NCBI GenBank assembly: GCA_003559585.1
Contig: PWKX01000022.1
Location: 1-27,362 of the forward strand
Source: Mollicutes bacterium
GTDB taxonomy: Bacteria; Bacillota_I; Bacilli_A; Izemoplasmatales; Izemoplasmataceae
Direction: 5' to 3'
Length of the DNA: 27,362 nt
The notes beneath the pieces are model-generated. The model had not been told where the DNA came from and did no database searches. It saw only the letters and a list, made by a program, of their open reading frames with translations. This document shows, one piece after another, positions 7,977 to 18,481 of this stretch (position 1 is the stretch's first letter; every line of letters starts with the position of its first letter). The translations under genes were made by a program, and so were the position numbers.

Positions 7977-8994
7977 AGATTTTGATTACACATTACCTGA
8001 GGCATTAATTGCGCAAACACCGCTTAAAGACAGACTAGAATCAAAATTGTTGGTGATGAACCGTTTCACAGGGAAGCTGCACCATGATCGTTTTTTTAAC
8101 TTGCATGCCTATTTAAAAGCGGGTGATGTGCTTGTCATCAATGACACAAAAGTCTTACCAGCACGGTTGATTGGGCTGAAAGCTGACACCCAAGCGACCA
8201 TTGAGGTGTTGATGTTAAGTGATCTTGGTGATGATACATGGGAATGCTTGGTGAAAAAGGCTAGGAAAGTAAAAATTGGCACCATCATCCGGTTTGGCGA
8301 AGGGCGTTTAACCATGCGCTGTGTACAAGTCGAAGCCGATGGCATGCGTGTGTTTAAGTTACATTATCAAGGCATTTTATATGAAGTGTTAGATGAACTT
8401 GGCACGATGCCTTTACCCCCCTACATCCATGAAACCCTTGATGACCCTGATCGTTATCAAACGGTTTACAGCAAAGAAAAAGGCAGCGCCGCCGCTCCGA
8501 CAGCAGGCCTTCATTTTACAAAAAGCTATTTATCACGCTTAGAAGCGATGGGCGTTGAGATTGTCCCCATTACCTTGCATGTTGGGCTTGGCACATTTAG
8601 ACCAGTCAGTGTGGAGGATGTGGATCATCACATCATGCACAAAGAACGCTACAGCATCAGTGAATCATCGGCCAACACCATCAACCGTGCCAAACAAGAA
8701 AACCGGCGCATCATTGCGGTTGGCACGACTTCAATTAGAACCTTAGAAACCGCCCAACAAGATGGTGAAGTCAAAGCGGGTAGTGGTGAGAGTCAATTGT
8801 TTATTTACCCAGGCTTTCAGTTTAACGTTGTTGATGCGTTAATCACCAATTTCCATTTACCACAATCGACGTTGTTGATGTTGGTATCTGCCTTCGCCAG
8901 TCAAAAAACCATCATGGCTGCTTATCAAAGCGCCATCCAAAAACAGTACCGTTTTTTCTCATTTGGCGATGCGATGTTTTTAACCAACACATAA
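7966..8994 (+). CDS. queA: S-adenosylmethionine:tRNA ribosyltransferase-isomerase QueA
   Basis: QueA transfers and isomerises the ribosyl moiety of S-adenosylmethionine onto preQ1-modified tRNA to make epoxyqueuosine, the step after Tgt. The 342-aa length is normal. Recognisable features are the N-terminal [15 protein letters not shown], the early [16 protein letters not shown], the [12 protein letters not shown] motif (173-184), [10 protein letters not shown], and the C-terminal [18 protein letters not shown]. The ATG at 7966 is chosen because AAGGTGG (7951-7957) lies eight bases upstream; an in-frame GTG at 7954 lies inside that site and is rejected. The start overlaps the ruvB 3' end, indicating one transcript and coupled translation. 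The partner gene tgt is about 5.6 kb downstream instead of adjacent. Confidence 0.95.
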   Translation: MKTKDFDYTLPEALIAQTPLKDRLESKLLVMNRFTGKLHHDRFFNLHAYLKAGDVLVINDTKVLPARLIGLKADTQATIEVLMLSDLGDDTWECLVKKARKVKIGTIIRFGEGRLTMRCVQVEADGMRVFKLHYQGILYEVLDELGTMPLPPYIHETLDDPDRYQTVYSKEKGSAAAPTAGLHFTKSYLSRLEAMGVEIVPITLHVGLGTFRPVSVEDVDHHIMHKERYSISESSANTINRAKQENRRIIAVGTTSIRTLETAQQDGEVKAGSGESQLFIYPGFQFNVVDALITNFHLPQSTLLMLVSAFASQKTIMAAYQSAIQKQYRFFSFGDAMFLTNT

Positions 8995-9021
8995 AAAAAA
9001 GAATCCGTGGATTCTTTTTTT
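8993..9021. terminator. Bidirectional terminator between queA and the DUF2089 operon
   Basis: An A tract, GAATCC, GT, GGATTC and a T tract form a short stem (realistically GAATC/GATTC with a four-base loop) with A runs on one side and T runs on the other, so it can stop convergent transcription from both sides. It overlaps the stop codons of both flanking genes. Confidence 0.85.
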
Positions 9022-9400
9022 ATTCAATATAAATTTCAACTTTATCGCCATCGCCTGATTCAATATCAACGATTTTGCCATCAGTCCCTTGTTCAATTAA
9101 ATCAAGGACATGTTCAAAATCAATATCAACGTTCATGTTGTTGATTTTTTTGTCTAAATTAGGAATGCCTTTTTGACTTCTTAAAGCCACTTTTGCAAAT
9201 TCAAGCGGAATGGTGATGTTGACTTTATCGCCATCGCTGCTTTTGATGCGAATTTTAAACATTTTAAAGGCTTCTTTTTTCTTAAGTGGTATGTTGACTT
9301 GATCACCTTTTTCAAGGGCTTTTAATAATTCAGCGCCTTCTTGAGGGGTGATGGTTTTTTGTTGAATCATTTCTAATATTTTAAGTTTTTCCTGGCTCAT
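9020..9400 (-). CDS. Small SHOCT-like (YvlB/LiaX N-terminal-type) protein
   Basis: This 126-aa protein opens with a helix pair (about 5-30: KILEMIQQKTITPQEGAELL) typical of the SHOCT-like domain found at the N-terminus of YvlB/LiaX and at the C-terminus of DUF2089 proteins. A beta-strand core follows (MFKIRIKSSDGDKVNITIPL), then a linker and a C-terminal strand pair (KIVDIESGDGDKVEIYIE). No membrane segment or catalytic motif is visible. It is the last gene of the minus-strand operon, four bases after the DUF2089 stop, with GGGAG as ribosome binding site. The core resembles that of the 119-aa protein two genes upstream, so the two look like diverged paralogues. In other Firmicutes such proteins are associated with envelope-stress loci (YvlB, LiaX); a similar role here is inference. 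Confidence 0.75.
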   Translation of the reverse strand: MSQEKLKILEMIQQKTITPQEGAELLKALEKGDQVNIPLKKKEAFKMFKIRIKSSDGDKVNITIPLEFAKVALRSQKGIPNLDKKINNMNVDIDFEHVLDLIEQGTDGKIVDIESGDGDKVEIYIE

Positions 9401-9404
9401 GATT

Positions 9405-9782
9405 TCACTCTCCCAACATCTTCAGTGCTTCATCACTGGTGATTTCGCCTTTGGCAAGTTTTTCTAAAATCGCATCACGATCAGGGCCTTTTTCATCCGG
9501 TTCTTCATCTTCATCCATTTTATAGCCTAAACTTTCGGTGACTTCTTTCATGAGCTTTTTAACGGTTGGATAAGACACGTTTAGTTCTTTTTCTAATTTT
9601 TTTATGGACCCTTTATTTTTAATGAAAAGTTCAATAAAATATAAATGGTCTTTGCTTAAATAATTGAATTTTGATAACTGGAAATCACCACTAATTTCGG
9701 TTTGACAGTGATTACACTTTAAACGTGTGACTTTTAAATCGTGGTTACAAATTGGGCATTCGCCAATCACATACTTTTGCAT
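9405..9782 (-). CDS. DUF2089 family zinc-ribbon / HTH protein, probable regulator
   Basis: The protein is 125 aa. Four cysteines in two CxxC pairs (C9/C12 and C23/C26) form a zinc ribbon at the N-terminus. A helix-turn-helix-like region follows (about 58-82, GSIKKLEKELNVSYPTVKKL), then an acidic linker and a SHOCT-like helix pair at the C-terminus (ILEKLAKGEITSDEALKML). This arrangement is that of DUF2089 proteins, thought to be DNA-binding. The start ATG at 9782 has AAGGAG upstream. It sits between two genes carrying the same helix pair, so it may regulate the operon and bind its neighbours' products; that is inference. Confidence 0.8.
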   Translation of the reverse strand: MQKYVIGECPICNHDLKVTRLKCNHCQTEISGDFQLSKFNYLSKDHLYFIELFIKNKGSIKKLEKELNVSYPTVKKLMKEVTESLGYKMDEDEEPDEKGPDRDAILEKLAKGEITSDEALKMLGE

Positions 9783-9794
9783 GTTAACGCTCCT

Positions 9795-10154
9795 TTAATC
9801 GATTTTTATGGTAATGTTTGCGTCTTTACTTAAAATGTTGATGCGGGTGCCACCGCTGTATTTGACAAGTTTTTTAAGCGCATCAAAGTCAACGTCTTTT
9901 TCTTTGAGCTGCGATGGTTTTTTCATAAACCGCAACCCAACATTCACCAAGCTTACAGGGATGGGAAAAATAAACAAAATTCTTAAAAAGGCATTTAATG
10001 TGGATGATTCATTCGGGATATGCATGCGAAACCGAACGAACCTTGCTTTTTTTAAGCCTTTGTATGATGGTGGGGGCTCTGGATACATTGTCTCATAAGC
10101 TTTTTGTGGTGATAACTCACCACTAGAGACTTTATTTAAGATGTCTTCTTGCAC
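9795..10154 (-). CDS. Small SHOCT-like protein with a hydrophobic segment, unknown function
   Basis: I place the start at the GTG at 10154-10152, preceded by GAGGTGG, giving 119 aa. The longer frame back to 10232 is impossible from the predicted promoter, because that ATG lies inside the -35 box. The N-terminus is a SHOCT-like helix pair (about 3-23, EDILNKVSSGELSPQKAYETM). Then come a proline patch, strand-like VRFRMHI, a hydrophobic stretch (FLRILFIFPIPVSLVNVGL) that could touch or enter the membrane, and a C-terminal region ending TRINILSKDANITIKID. The order of strand, IPxSxxxVxLxxM-type motif and C-terminal strand pair parallels the 126-aa protein of the same operon. It is the first gene of the operon. 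No function is recognised. Confidence 0.65.
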   Translation of the reverse strand: MQEDILNKVSSGELSPQKAYETMYPEPPPSYKGLKKARFVRFRMHIPNESSTLNAFLRILFIFPIPVSLVNVGLRFMKKPSQLKEKDVDFDALKKLVKYSGGTRINILSKDANITIKID

Positions 10155-10203
10155 AGTACCACCTCGCTTTGATGGCAAAATGTATTTTTTTAACTTCAAG
10201 GAC

Positions 10204-10232
10204 ATTATAAGGCAAAAATGAACACAAGTCAA
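10204..10232 (-). promoter_or_regulatory. Strong promoter of the DUF2089 operon
   Basis: Read on the minus strand, TTGACT (10232-10227) and TATAAT (10209-10204) are separated by exactly 17 bases, close to the sigma-70/SigA consensus. Transcription would begin near 10197, about 43 bases before the GTG start at 10154. This fixes the start codon of the first gene. Confidence 0.85.
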
Positions 10233-10355
10233 TCGATTTGTTTAAAAAATTAATTAAATGATTTAAAAAATGAAATAATTAATATTTTTATATCAAATTT
10301 ATTAATATATTTAAAATTATAAACAAAAAACACTTTTCTAAATAGTCATTATTGG
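10233..10355. other. AT-rich divergent intergenic region
   Basis: This stretch between the divergent DUF2089 and activase promoters is almost pure A/T, with repeated TTTAAAAAAT/TTAATTAA-like strings. I see no gene, hairpin terminator or RNA in it. It could contribute UP elements to both promoters. Confidence 0.5.
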
Positions 10356-10384
10356 TAGAAATTAGCCTATATTTAAGTTATAAT
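10356..10384 (+). promoter_or_regulatory. Predicted promoter of the dehydratase activase operon
   Basis: TATAAT at 10379-10384 is a perfect -10. The -35 at 17-base spacing (TAGAAA, 10356-10361) is poor; TTGGTA at 10352 is too far away. Transcription would begin about 20 bases before the ribosome binding site AGGTG at 10403. Confidence 0.55.
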
Positions 10385-10413
10385 AGTGTGGATTAATAAT
10401 GTAGGTGATGAAC

Positions 10414-13363
10414 ATGACATATAGAGTTGGCATAGACATTGGAAGCACCACAATCAAAGTGGTGGTGCTCAATGGTGATGACACCATTAAATACAAGCAC
10501 TATGAACGCCATATGAGTAGCATATCGGCGTCTTTAAAACGCATGTTTGAACGACTAGCGGACACATTTGGTCATGAAGATATGCGCTTTAATTTTACCG
10601 GTTCTGCCGGGTTAAATCTAGCTAAAAACATCAACGCTCAGTTTACACAAGAAGTCATCAGTGCCACCAGTGCGCTTAAGCATCATGAAGATGATATTGA
10701 TGTGTGTGTTGAACTCGGCGGTGAGGATGCAAAAATCATTTTCATCGATGGGGCGAATGTTGAACAACGCATGAACGGCACTTGTGCCGGAGGGACCGGT
10801 GCCTTTATCGATCAAATGGCTTCACTTTTAAACACCGATGCGGCAGGTGTGAATGATTTGGCTAAAGATTATGAGAATTTACACGATATTGCATCGCGGT
10901 GTGGTGTGTTTGCGAAATCTGATATTCAACCGCTACTCAACCAAGGCGCAAAAAAAAGCGACATCGCCGCTTCAATTTACCAAGCGATTGTTAACCAAAC
11001 CATTGGTGGACTCTCGCAAGGTAGAAAGATTAAAGGCAAGGTCGCCTTTTTAGGTGGGCCTTTAACTTTTTCAAGTGAACTGCGCAAGCGGTTTATTGAA
11101 ACCTTGCAGTTAACCGATGTGTTCATGCCTGAAAACGGGGAAGTGTTTGTGGCATTTGGCGCGGCGCTTGAAGCGAATCAAGCCCCAATTTCGATCGATC
11201 GCATCATTGAAAACATCAAAGTTTACCGAAAAAAACATGCGGCTCAATCACAAAAAACCATTGAGCCTTTGTTTGAAAACGAAGCCGCGTATCAAGCGTT
11301 TAAAAAACGTCACGCCCAAGCTGATGTGCAAACACAGGCGTTAGATAACTATGAAGGCAATGCTTATCTAGGCATTGATGCGGGGTCGACCACCACGAAA
11401 ATGGTGCTGATTGGTGAAGACAAAGAGTTGTTGTATTCTTTTTATGAACATAACCGTGGCAATCCCGTTGAACTGGTTAAACAAGCGTTGTTAGATTTAT
11501 ACGACGTTTTACCAGAAAACGTGGTGTTAAAAAAAGCATATTCAACGGGTTATGGCGAAGCGTTGATTAAAAACGGGTTTCAGTTAGATGGCAGTGAAGT
11601 GGAAACCATTTGTCATTATCAAGCGGCCAAACATTTTAATAAAGATGTTAGTTTCATCATTGATATTGGTGGCCAAGACATGAAATGCTTCAAAGTTGAA
11701 AACGGCGTGATCACGTCGATTGTGTTAAACGAAGCGTGTAGTAGCGGGTGTGGGTCATTCATTGAAACCTTCAGTGAATCACTCGGCCATGACATTAAAG
11801 CGTTTGCTGATTTGGCGGTTAAAGCCAAGGCCCCAGTTGATTTAGGCTCGCGGTGTACGGTTTTTATGAACTCAAGTGTTAAGCAAGCCCAATCAGAAGC
11901 GGCAAAGCCTGAAGATATTTCAGCTGGCTTAGCGGTGAGCGTGGTTAAAAACGCACTGTATAAAGTCATTCGTGCGCACAATGTTACTGAAGAATACGGC
12001 GATCAAATATTGGTCCAAGGTGGTACCTTTAAAAACGATGCGGTGTTGCGTGCGTTTGAAAAAGAAACCGGTGTTCAAGTAACCCGCCCAAACATCGCAG
12101 GGTTAATGGGCGCTTATGGCGCCGCGTTACTTGCCAAAGAGGCTTCAAACCCAGATAATCACAGCACCGTTTTAAGTCAACACGCATTAAAAACCTTTAC
12201 CTACCATGCTAAAGGGGCGATTTGTAACAAGTGTGAAAATAAATGTCCCCTAACAGTCAATCTGTTTGGTGATGGGAAAACCTACATCAGTGGCAACCGC
12301 TGTGAAAAAGGCGCAGGCATTAAAATCTCATATGATGAGGTGCCAAACCTTTATTTATATAAATATGATAAACTCATGGGTTATCAGCCAAAGGACAACA
12401 AAGATTATAAACTAAGTGTCGGCTTACCCATGGTGATGAATATGTATGAGAATTTACCTTTCTGGCAGCCGTTTTTTGATCACTTAGGCATTAAAACCAT
12501 CCTGTCTGATCGGTCAACTAAAAAGTTATATGAACGCGGTCAAGACTCAGTGCCAAGTGATACCATTTGTTATCCAGCGAAACTTGTGCACGGTCATATT
12601 GAGTCGTTGATGGCAAAGAATCCCGACATCGTTTTTTACCCAAACATGCCATATAATATGTTAGAAAAAACCCATGGCGATAACCATTATAACTGCCCAG
12701 TGGTCGCGCATTACCCAGAAGTGATTGATGCCAACATGACACATTTAGATTTATCGCATTATGAGAAACCCTATGTGTCTTATGCAGATAAACAAAAATT
12801 TATCAGCAGCATCCAAACGGCCTTAAAACCTTATATTGATCTTAAAAAACGCGCGTTATCGCAAGCCTATGATATTGGGGTGCAATCGTTTAAAGATTTT
12901 AGACGCGCGGTTCAAAAAGAAGGCGAACGCGCCTTAAAATATGCCAAGGACCATGATTTAAACACACTTGTCTTAGCGGGCCGTCCTTATCATATTGATC
13001 CTGAGGTGAACCATGGCATCCCTAAACTCATTCGGTCTTTAAACGTGGTGCTTATCAGTGAAGATGCCATGAACCATCTGGCTGATCAAGATGAGGTTAA
13101 TGTCTTAAATCAATGGACCTATCACACCAGACTTTATGACATTGCTAAGTTTATCTCAAAACAAGACCACCGCATCAACTTGGTTCAACTGGTCAGCTTT
13201 GGGTGTGGCTTAGATGCCATCACCACCGATGAAGTTAAAGACATTTTAGAATCAAATCATAAACTTTATACCCAAATTAAAATTGATGAAATTTCAAATT
13301 TAGGCGCTGTAAACATTCGTTTACGCAGCTTATTATCAACGATGAATAAAGAGGCGAAGAAAC

Positions 13364-13377
<14 letters not shown>
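10414..13377 (+). CDS. 2-hydroxyacyl-CoA dehydratase activase-like protein (BadF/BadG/BcrA/BcrD ATPase, tandem, plus DUF2229)
   Basis: The ATG at 10414 has AGGTG six bases upstream, giving 987 aa. It contains two ASKHA-type ATPase domains. Domain 1 (about 1-250) starts with YRVGIDIGSTTIKVVVLN and has NGTCAGGTGAF (Cys124) and ASRCGVFAKSD (Cys163). Domain 2 (about 310-575) starts with YLGIDAGSTTTKMVL and has ACSSGCGSF (Cys442) and GSRCTVFMNSS (Cys481). In both the cysteines are 39 residues apart, as in the HgdC activator, where two such Cys per subunit hold a [4Fe-4S] cluster. A four-Cys site follows (C604, C607, C611, C630), then a DUF2229-like region with DSVPSDTICYPAKLVHGHIE. Known relatives use ATP to send a low-potential electron to a dehydratase. 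The physiological substrate of this long type is unknown. The 3' end overlaps the next gene by 14 bases. Confidence 0.9.
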
Positions 13378-15750
<2,373 letters not shown>

Positions 15751-15777
15751 AAAAATGTAATGACTATCGCAGAAGTA

Positions 15778-15806
15778 TTTTATTTACGCTAAATATGCGT
15801 TATAAT
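15778..15806 (+). promoter_or_regulatory. Predicted ftsZ promoter with a palindrome around the -10 box
   Basis: TATAAT at 15801-15806 with a weak TTTTAT at 15778-15783 (17-base spacing). The -10 box is framed by TATGC (15794-15798) and GCATA (15808-15812), an inverted repeat that could be an operator. No terminator for tgt was found upstream, so readthrough is possible. Confidence 0.5.
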
Positions 15807-15834
15807 AGCATAAAGACTGTATGGAGGTATGACC

Positions 15835-17010
15835 ATGTTTGAAGACAACGATCAATTTCATCAAAAACCCTCAATAAAAGTCGTCGGCATCGGTGGTGGC
15901 GGCGGCAACGCTGTGAACCGAATGATTGAAAATGAAGTCCGCGGCGTTGAATTTGTGGCTATTAATACCGATGCGCAAGTATTAAGACTATCTAAAGCGG
16001 ATGTTCGCTTACAAATTGGGAAGATGTTAACACGCGGTTTAGGCGCTGGGGCAGACCCAGAAATCGGCCGACGTGCAGCCCTTGAAAGCGAAGACGAAAT
16101 CCGTGAACTACTGCAAGATACCGACATGGTGTTTATCACCGCAGGCATGGGTGGGGGCACTGGAACTGGTGCGGCCCCTGTGATTGCTAAGATTGCCCGC
16201 GAAGTCGGGTGTTTAACCATTGGGATTGTGACCAAACCATTTAAGTTTGAAGGCCGTCGCCGGGTGGCCACTGCCTTAGAAGGCTTAGATGCGTTAAAAC
16301 CGTATGTTGATACCATGATCATCATTCCAAATGATCGTTTATTATATGTGGTTGACCGTAATACCTCAATGCTTGAAGCATTTAGAGAAGCCGATAACGT
16401 CTTAAGACAAGGTGTACAAGGCATCGCAGAGATTATCACCGTCCCCGGGTTGATTAACGTGGATTTTGCCGATGTTAAAACGGTGATGAAAGATAAAGGG
16501 ACCGCCTTAATGGGCATTGGGATTGCCTCAGGTGAAAACAGAGCCACAGAAGCGGCTAAAAAAGCGATCGATTCACCGTTGCTTGATGCCAACATTGATG
16601 GCGCAACCGATGCGATTGTCAATGTGACCAGTGGCACCGATATCGCGTTATGGGAAGTCACCGAAGCGATTGAATCGATCCAAGCAGCCTCATCAACAGA
16701 AATCAACATCATCCACGGTGCAACCATCAATGAAGACCTAGAAGATGAAGTCATCGTCACGGTGATTGCCGCAGGCTTTGATGAAAACCGCAACATCGAA
16801 CTTGAAACCTTGGGTGATTCAGATTACGTGAAAGTTAAAGATGCCCCTGAGGTCGAAGACACACACGATCATCCATCAGAAAAAGAAACAAAAGATAAAA
16901 AGAAGAAAAAACATAAAAAAGATTCAGACGCGCCAGATGATGAGAAAGGCAAATCAGACGAAGAACGTAAAACCAACATCCCATCATGGTTACGCAGCCG
17001 GTTTAAGTGA
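15835..17010 (+). CDS. ftsZ: Cell division GTPase FtsZ
   Basis: FtsZ is the tubulin homologue that assembles the division ring. From the ATG at 15835, six bases after GGAGGT, it is 391 aa; the ATG at 15829 directly abuts that site and is rejected. It shows the N-terminal [15 protein letters not shown], the tubulin signature GGGTGTG (106-112), and the T7-loop region [12 protein letters not shown] highly charged Lys/Asp/Glu linker follows, and the conserved C-terminal peptide [10 protein letters not shown] binds FtsA, SepF and other partners. The linker is very lysine-rich around 355-375. No ftsA is upstream; the next genes are yggS, sepF and yggT, as in Gram-positive division clusters. The TGA stop overlaps a GTG of yggS. 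Confidence 0.97.
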   Translation: MFEDNDQFHQKPSIKVVGIGGGGGNAVNRMIENEVRGVEFVAINTDAQVLRLSKADVRLQIGKMLTRGLGAGADPEIGRRAALESEDEIRELLQDTDMVFITAGMGGGTGTGAAPVIAKIAREVGCLTIGIVTKPFKFEGRRRVATALEGLDALKPYVDTMIIIPNDRLLYVVDRNTSMLEAFREADNVLRQGVQGIAEIITVPGLINVDFADVKTVMKDKGTALMGIGIASGENRATEAAKKAIDSPLLDANIDGATDAIVNVTSGTDIALWEVTEAIESIQAASSTEINIIHGATINEDLEDEVIVTVIAAGFDENRNIELETLGDSDYVKVKDAPEVEDTHDHPSEKETKDKKKKKHKKDSDAPDDEKGKSDEERKTNIPSWLRSRFK

Positions 17011-17012
17011 TC

Positions 17013-17654
17013 ATGAATCATTCTTTACTCAAACAGTTATCTTCTCATCATCAAGAGGTTACCATTGTGATGGCTAGTAAGTACATTGACGCGGATGATA
17101 TAGCCGATTTTGTGGCCAATGGCATCACTGATTTTGGTGAGTCTAGGGTTGAGGCGTTTATGGAAAAAGTTGAGGTGTTTGATCAACACCCGGTTAAAAA
17201 ACACTTCTTAGGCCCCGTTCAAAGTAAAAAGGTAAAAAAACTGGCCAATCACATCGATGTGTTGCACAGCTTAGATCGACTGAAAATCGCCAAATTATTT
17301 AACCAATACCAACAAAAGCCTTTAACGGTGTTTATTCAAGTGAACATTTCTGATGAACCACAAAAACACGGATTGGCGTTTAAAGACGTTCCAGCGTTTT
17401 TAACAGAATTAAAGGCGTTTGATAAACTAGAAGTGGTCGGTTTGATGGGCATGGCGTCTCACACCAGCAATCAAAGCTTGATTGAATCAGAGTTTGCCAA
17501 ACTTAAACAACTCAGAGATTCACTTAAAGACCACCATCCATCGCTACAATATTTATCGATGGGCATGAGTAACGACTATGCACTGGCTTTAAAACATGGC
17601 GCGACGCACTTAAGACTCGGACGTGTGTTGCTTAAGGAGGATCAACGTGGCTAA
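17013..17654 (+). CDS. yggS: YggS/YlmE-type PLP homeostasis protein (PLPBP)
   Basis: Members of this family bind pyridoxal 5'-phosphate and influence its balance, without known enzyme activity. The PLP lysine is probably Lys23 in VMASKYI. Other family features are TDFGESRVEAF, HFLGPVQSKKVKKL (usual form HFIGxLQxNK), HSLDRLKIA, VFIQVNISDEPQKHGL, GLMGMA, and LSMGMSNDYALALKHGATHLRLGR near the end. The ATG start at 17013 gives 213 aa; the PLP lysine is at about position 36 in the E. coli protein, so the N-terminal helix is shorter here. A GTG at 17007 overlapping the ftsZ stop is an alternative start. No strong Shine-Dalgarno is present, which suggests coupling to ftsZ. Position between ftsZ and sepF matches ylmE of Bacillus. 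Confidence 0.9.
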   Translation: MNHSLLKQLSSHHQEVTIVMASKYIDADDIADFVANGITDFGESRVEAFMEKVEVFDQHPVKKHFLGPVQSKKVKKLANHIDVLHSLDRLKIAKLFNQYQQKPLTVFIQVNISDEPQKHGLAFKDVPAFLTELKAFDKLEVVGLMGMASHTSNQSLIESEFAKLKQLRDSLKDHHPSLQYLSMGMSNDYALALKHGATHLRLGRVLLKEDQRG

Positions 17655-17940
17655 AAAATCTAAAAAAACGGCGTATGATCGAACAGAATTTATTAAAGTA
17701 GATGAAGATGTCGATGTTTTTGATCTAGCTGATAAGTTGATGCTTAGAAAACCCCTCATTCTCAATTTTGAAGATTTTGATGTGATCGAAAGCAATCGCT
17801 TCATCGTATTCTTAAGTGGTGTCATTTATGCTTTAGATGGTGATGTTGAAGTGATTCGCGATAAAATCATGGCCTTTGCGATTAAAGAGGACTTAAAAGA
17901 CAAATCATTGAGAAAATTCATACGTAAATACAAGGAGTAG
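17647..17940 (+). CDS. sepF: Cell division protein SepF, short form
   Basis: SepF polymerises and links FtsZ to the membrane in Gram-positive bacteria. The GTG at 17647 lies six bases after AGGAGG (17635-17640), giving 97 aa. The conserved SepF core is clear: LRKPLILNFEDFDVIESNRFIVFLSGVIYALDGDVEVIRDKIMAFA. B. subtilis SepF is about 150 aa and starts with an amphipathic membrane-binding helix; this protein instead starts with lysine-rich MAKKSKKTAYDRTEF and has almost no N-terminal linker. It may therefore not bind the membrane by the usual means. It overlaps yggS by eight bases and is followed at once by yggT. Confidence 0.9.
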   Translation: MAKKSKKTAYDRTEFIKVDEDVDVFDLADKLMLRKPLILNFEDFDVIESNRFIVFLSGVIYALDGDVEVIRDKIMAFAIKEDLKDKSLRKFIRKYKE

Positions 17941-17944
17941 TTTC

Positions 17945-18205
17945 ATGTTACATACCTTTTTAACCATCTTGTATCAAGTGTTAGAAGTTTATTTTATACT
18001 GTTAATCATCTATATTTTATTATCCTGGGTGCCTGAGATTAGACAAAGCCGCTTTTACGCAGGGTTGCATATGATATGTGATCCTTATATGCGTATCTTT
18101 AGAGGGTGGCTGGTTTTTGGCGGCATGGATTTCACCCCAATCATTGGGTTTATGTTTTTCCGATTTGGGATGCAAGCCTTTGGGATGTTCCTACAAAGTC
18201 TTTAG
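17945..18205 (+). CDS. yggT: YggT family membrane protein (YlmG)
   Basis: This 86-aa protein has two hydrophobic segments (about 3-27 and 58-84) and the YggT signature: YILLSWVPEIRQSRFYAG, then ICDPYMRIFRGW and FTPIIGFMF. The family is found beside sepF in Gram-positive bacteria and has been linked to division and envelope functions; the exact role is unknown. AAGGAG precedes the ATG. It ends the ftsZ operon; a strong promoter starts three bases after its stop. Confidence 0.9.
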   Translation: MLHTFLTILYQVLEVYFILLIIYILLSWVPEIRQSRFYAGLHMICDPYMRIFRGWLVFGGMDFTPIIGFMFFRFGMQAFGMFLQSL

Positions 18206-18207
18206 TC

Positions 18208-18236
18208 TTGCATTTAGCACATAGATATCATATAAT
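18208..18236 (+). promoter_or_regulatory. Promoter of the T-box/ileS transcript
   Basis: TTGCAT (18208-18213) and TATAAT (18231-18236) at exactly 17-base spacing, giving a start near 18243. It lies just after the yggT stop codon. Confidence 0.8.
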
Positions 18237-18242
18237 AAGACC

Positions 18243-18444
18243 AAATATCTTTGACGCGGACACGCGGGCAAATAACCGGTTTTGACAGAGACCAAGTGGT
18301 TGGTGTAAACTTGGAAAACCGAATTGACCGTATCACCGCCGAGATGCATGACAAACATGCCGTTAATCAGCGTTAATGATATTAAAGAGCTGGGTTATCA
18401 GAATCAAGGTGGTACCGCGGATGCTACGATCCGTCCTTGTTTTT
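18243..18444 (+). ncRNA. T-box riboswitch, isoleucine (specifier ATC)
   Basis: The leader has the T-box sequence AAGGTGGTACCGCGG (18406-18420), which pairs with the acceptor end of uncharged tRNA. A competing terminator is formed by CAAGG (18405-18409) and CGGAT with ATCCG and CCTTG (18429-18439), followed by TTTTT. In stem I, GCGG near 18256 can pair with CCGC after the specifier, and CGGTT pairs with AACCG further in. The specifier is most likely ATC at 18332-18334, followed by A, as for tRNA-Ile(GAU). Uncharged tRNA-Ile would stabilise the antiterminator and switch on ileS. The exact stem I fold was judged by eye. Confidence 0.92.
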
Positions 18445-18481
18445 GAAACCTTTTTTATTTGCGAATAGGAGCGTGAATTTT

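Noticed and set aside
10155..10232. N-terminal extension of the first gene of the DUF2089 operon
   Set aside because: The upstream ATG lies in the -35 box of a near-consensus promoter, so it cannot be on the transcript; GTG at 10154 has a proper ribosome binding site.
15861..16796. Long open frame antisense to ftsZ (about 311 codons)
   Set aside because: It lies wholly within ftsZ on the opposite strand, has a composition expected from the mirror image of ftsZ codons, no ribosome binding site and no recognisable protein motif.
18437..18481. Longer ileS reading frame
   Set aside because: It starts inside the T-box terminator; the ATG at 18482 has AGGAG and the normal IleS N-terminus.
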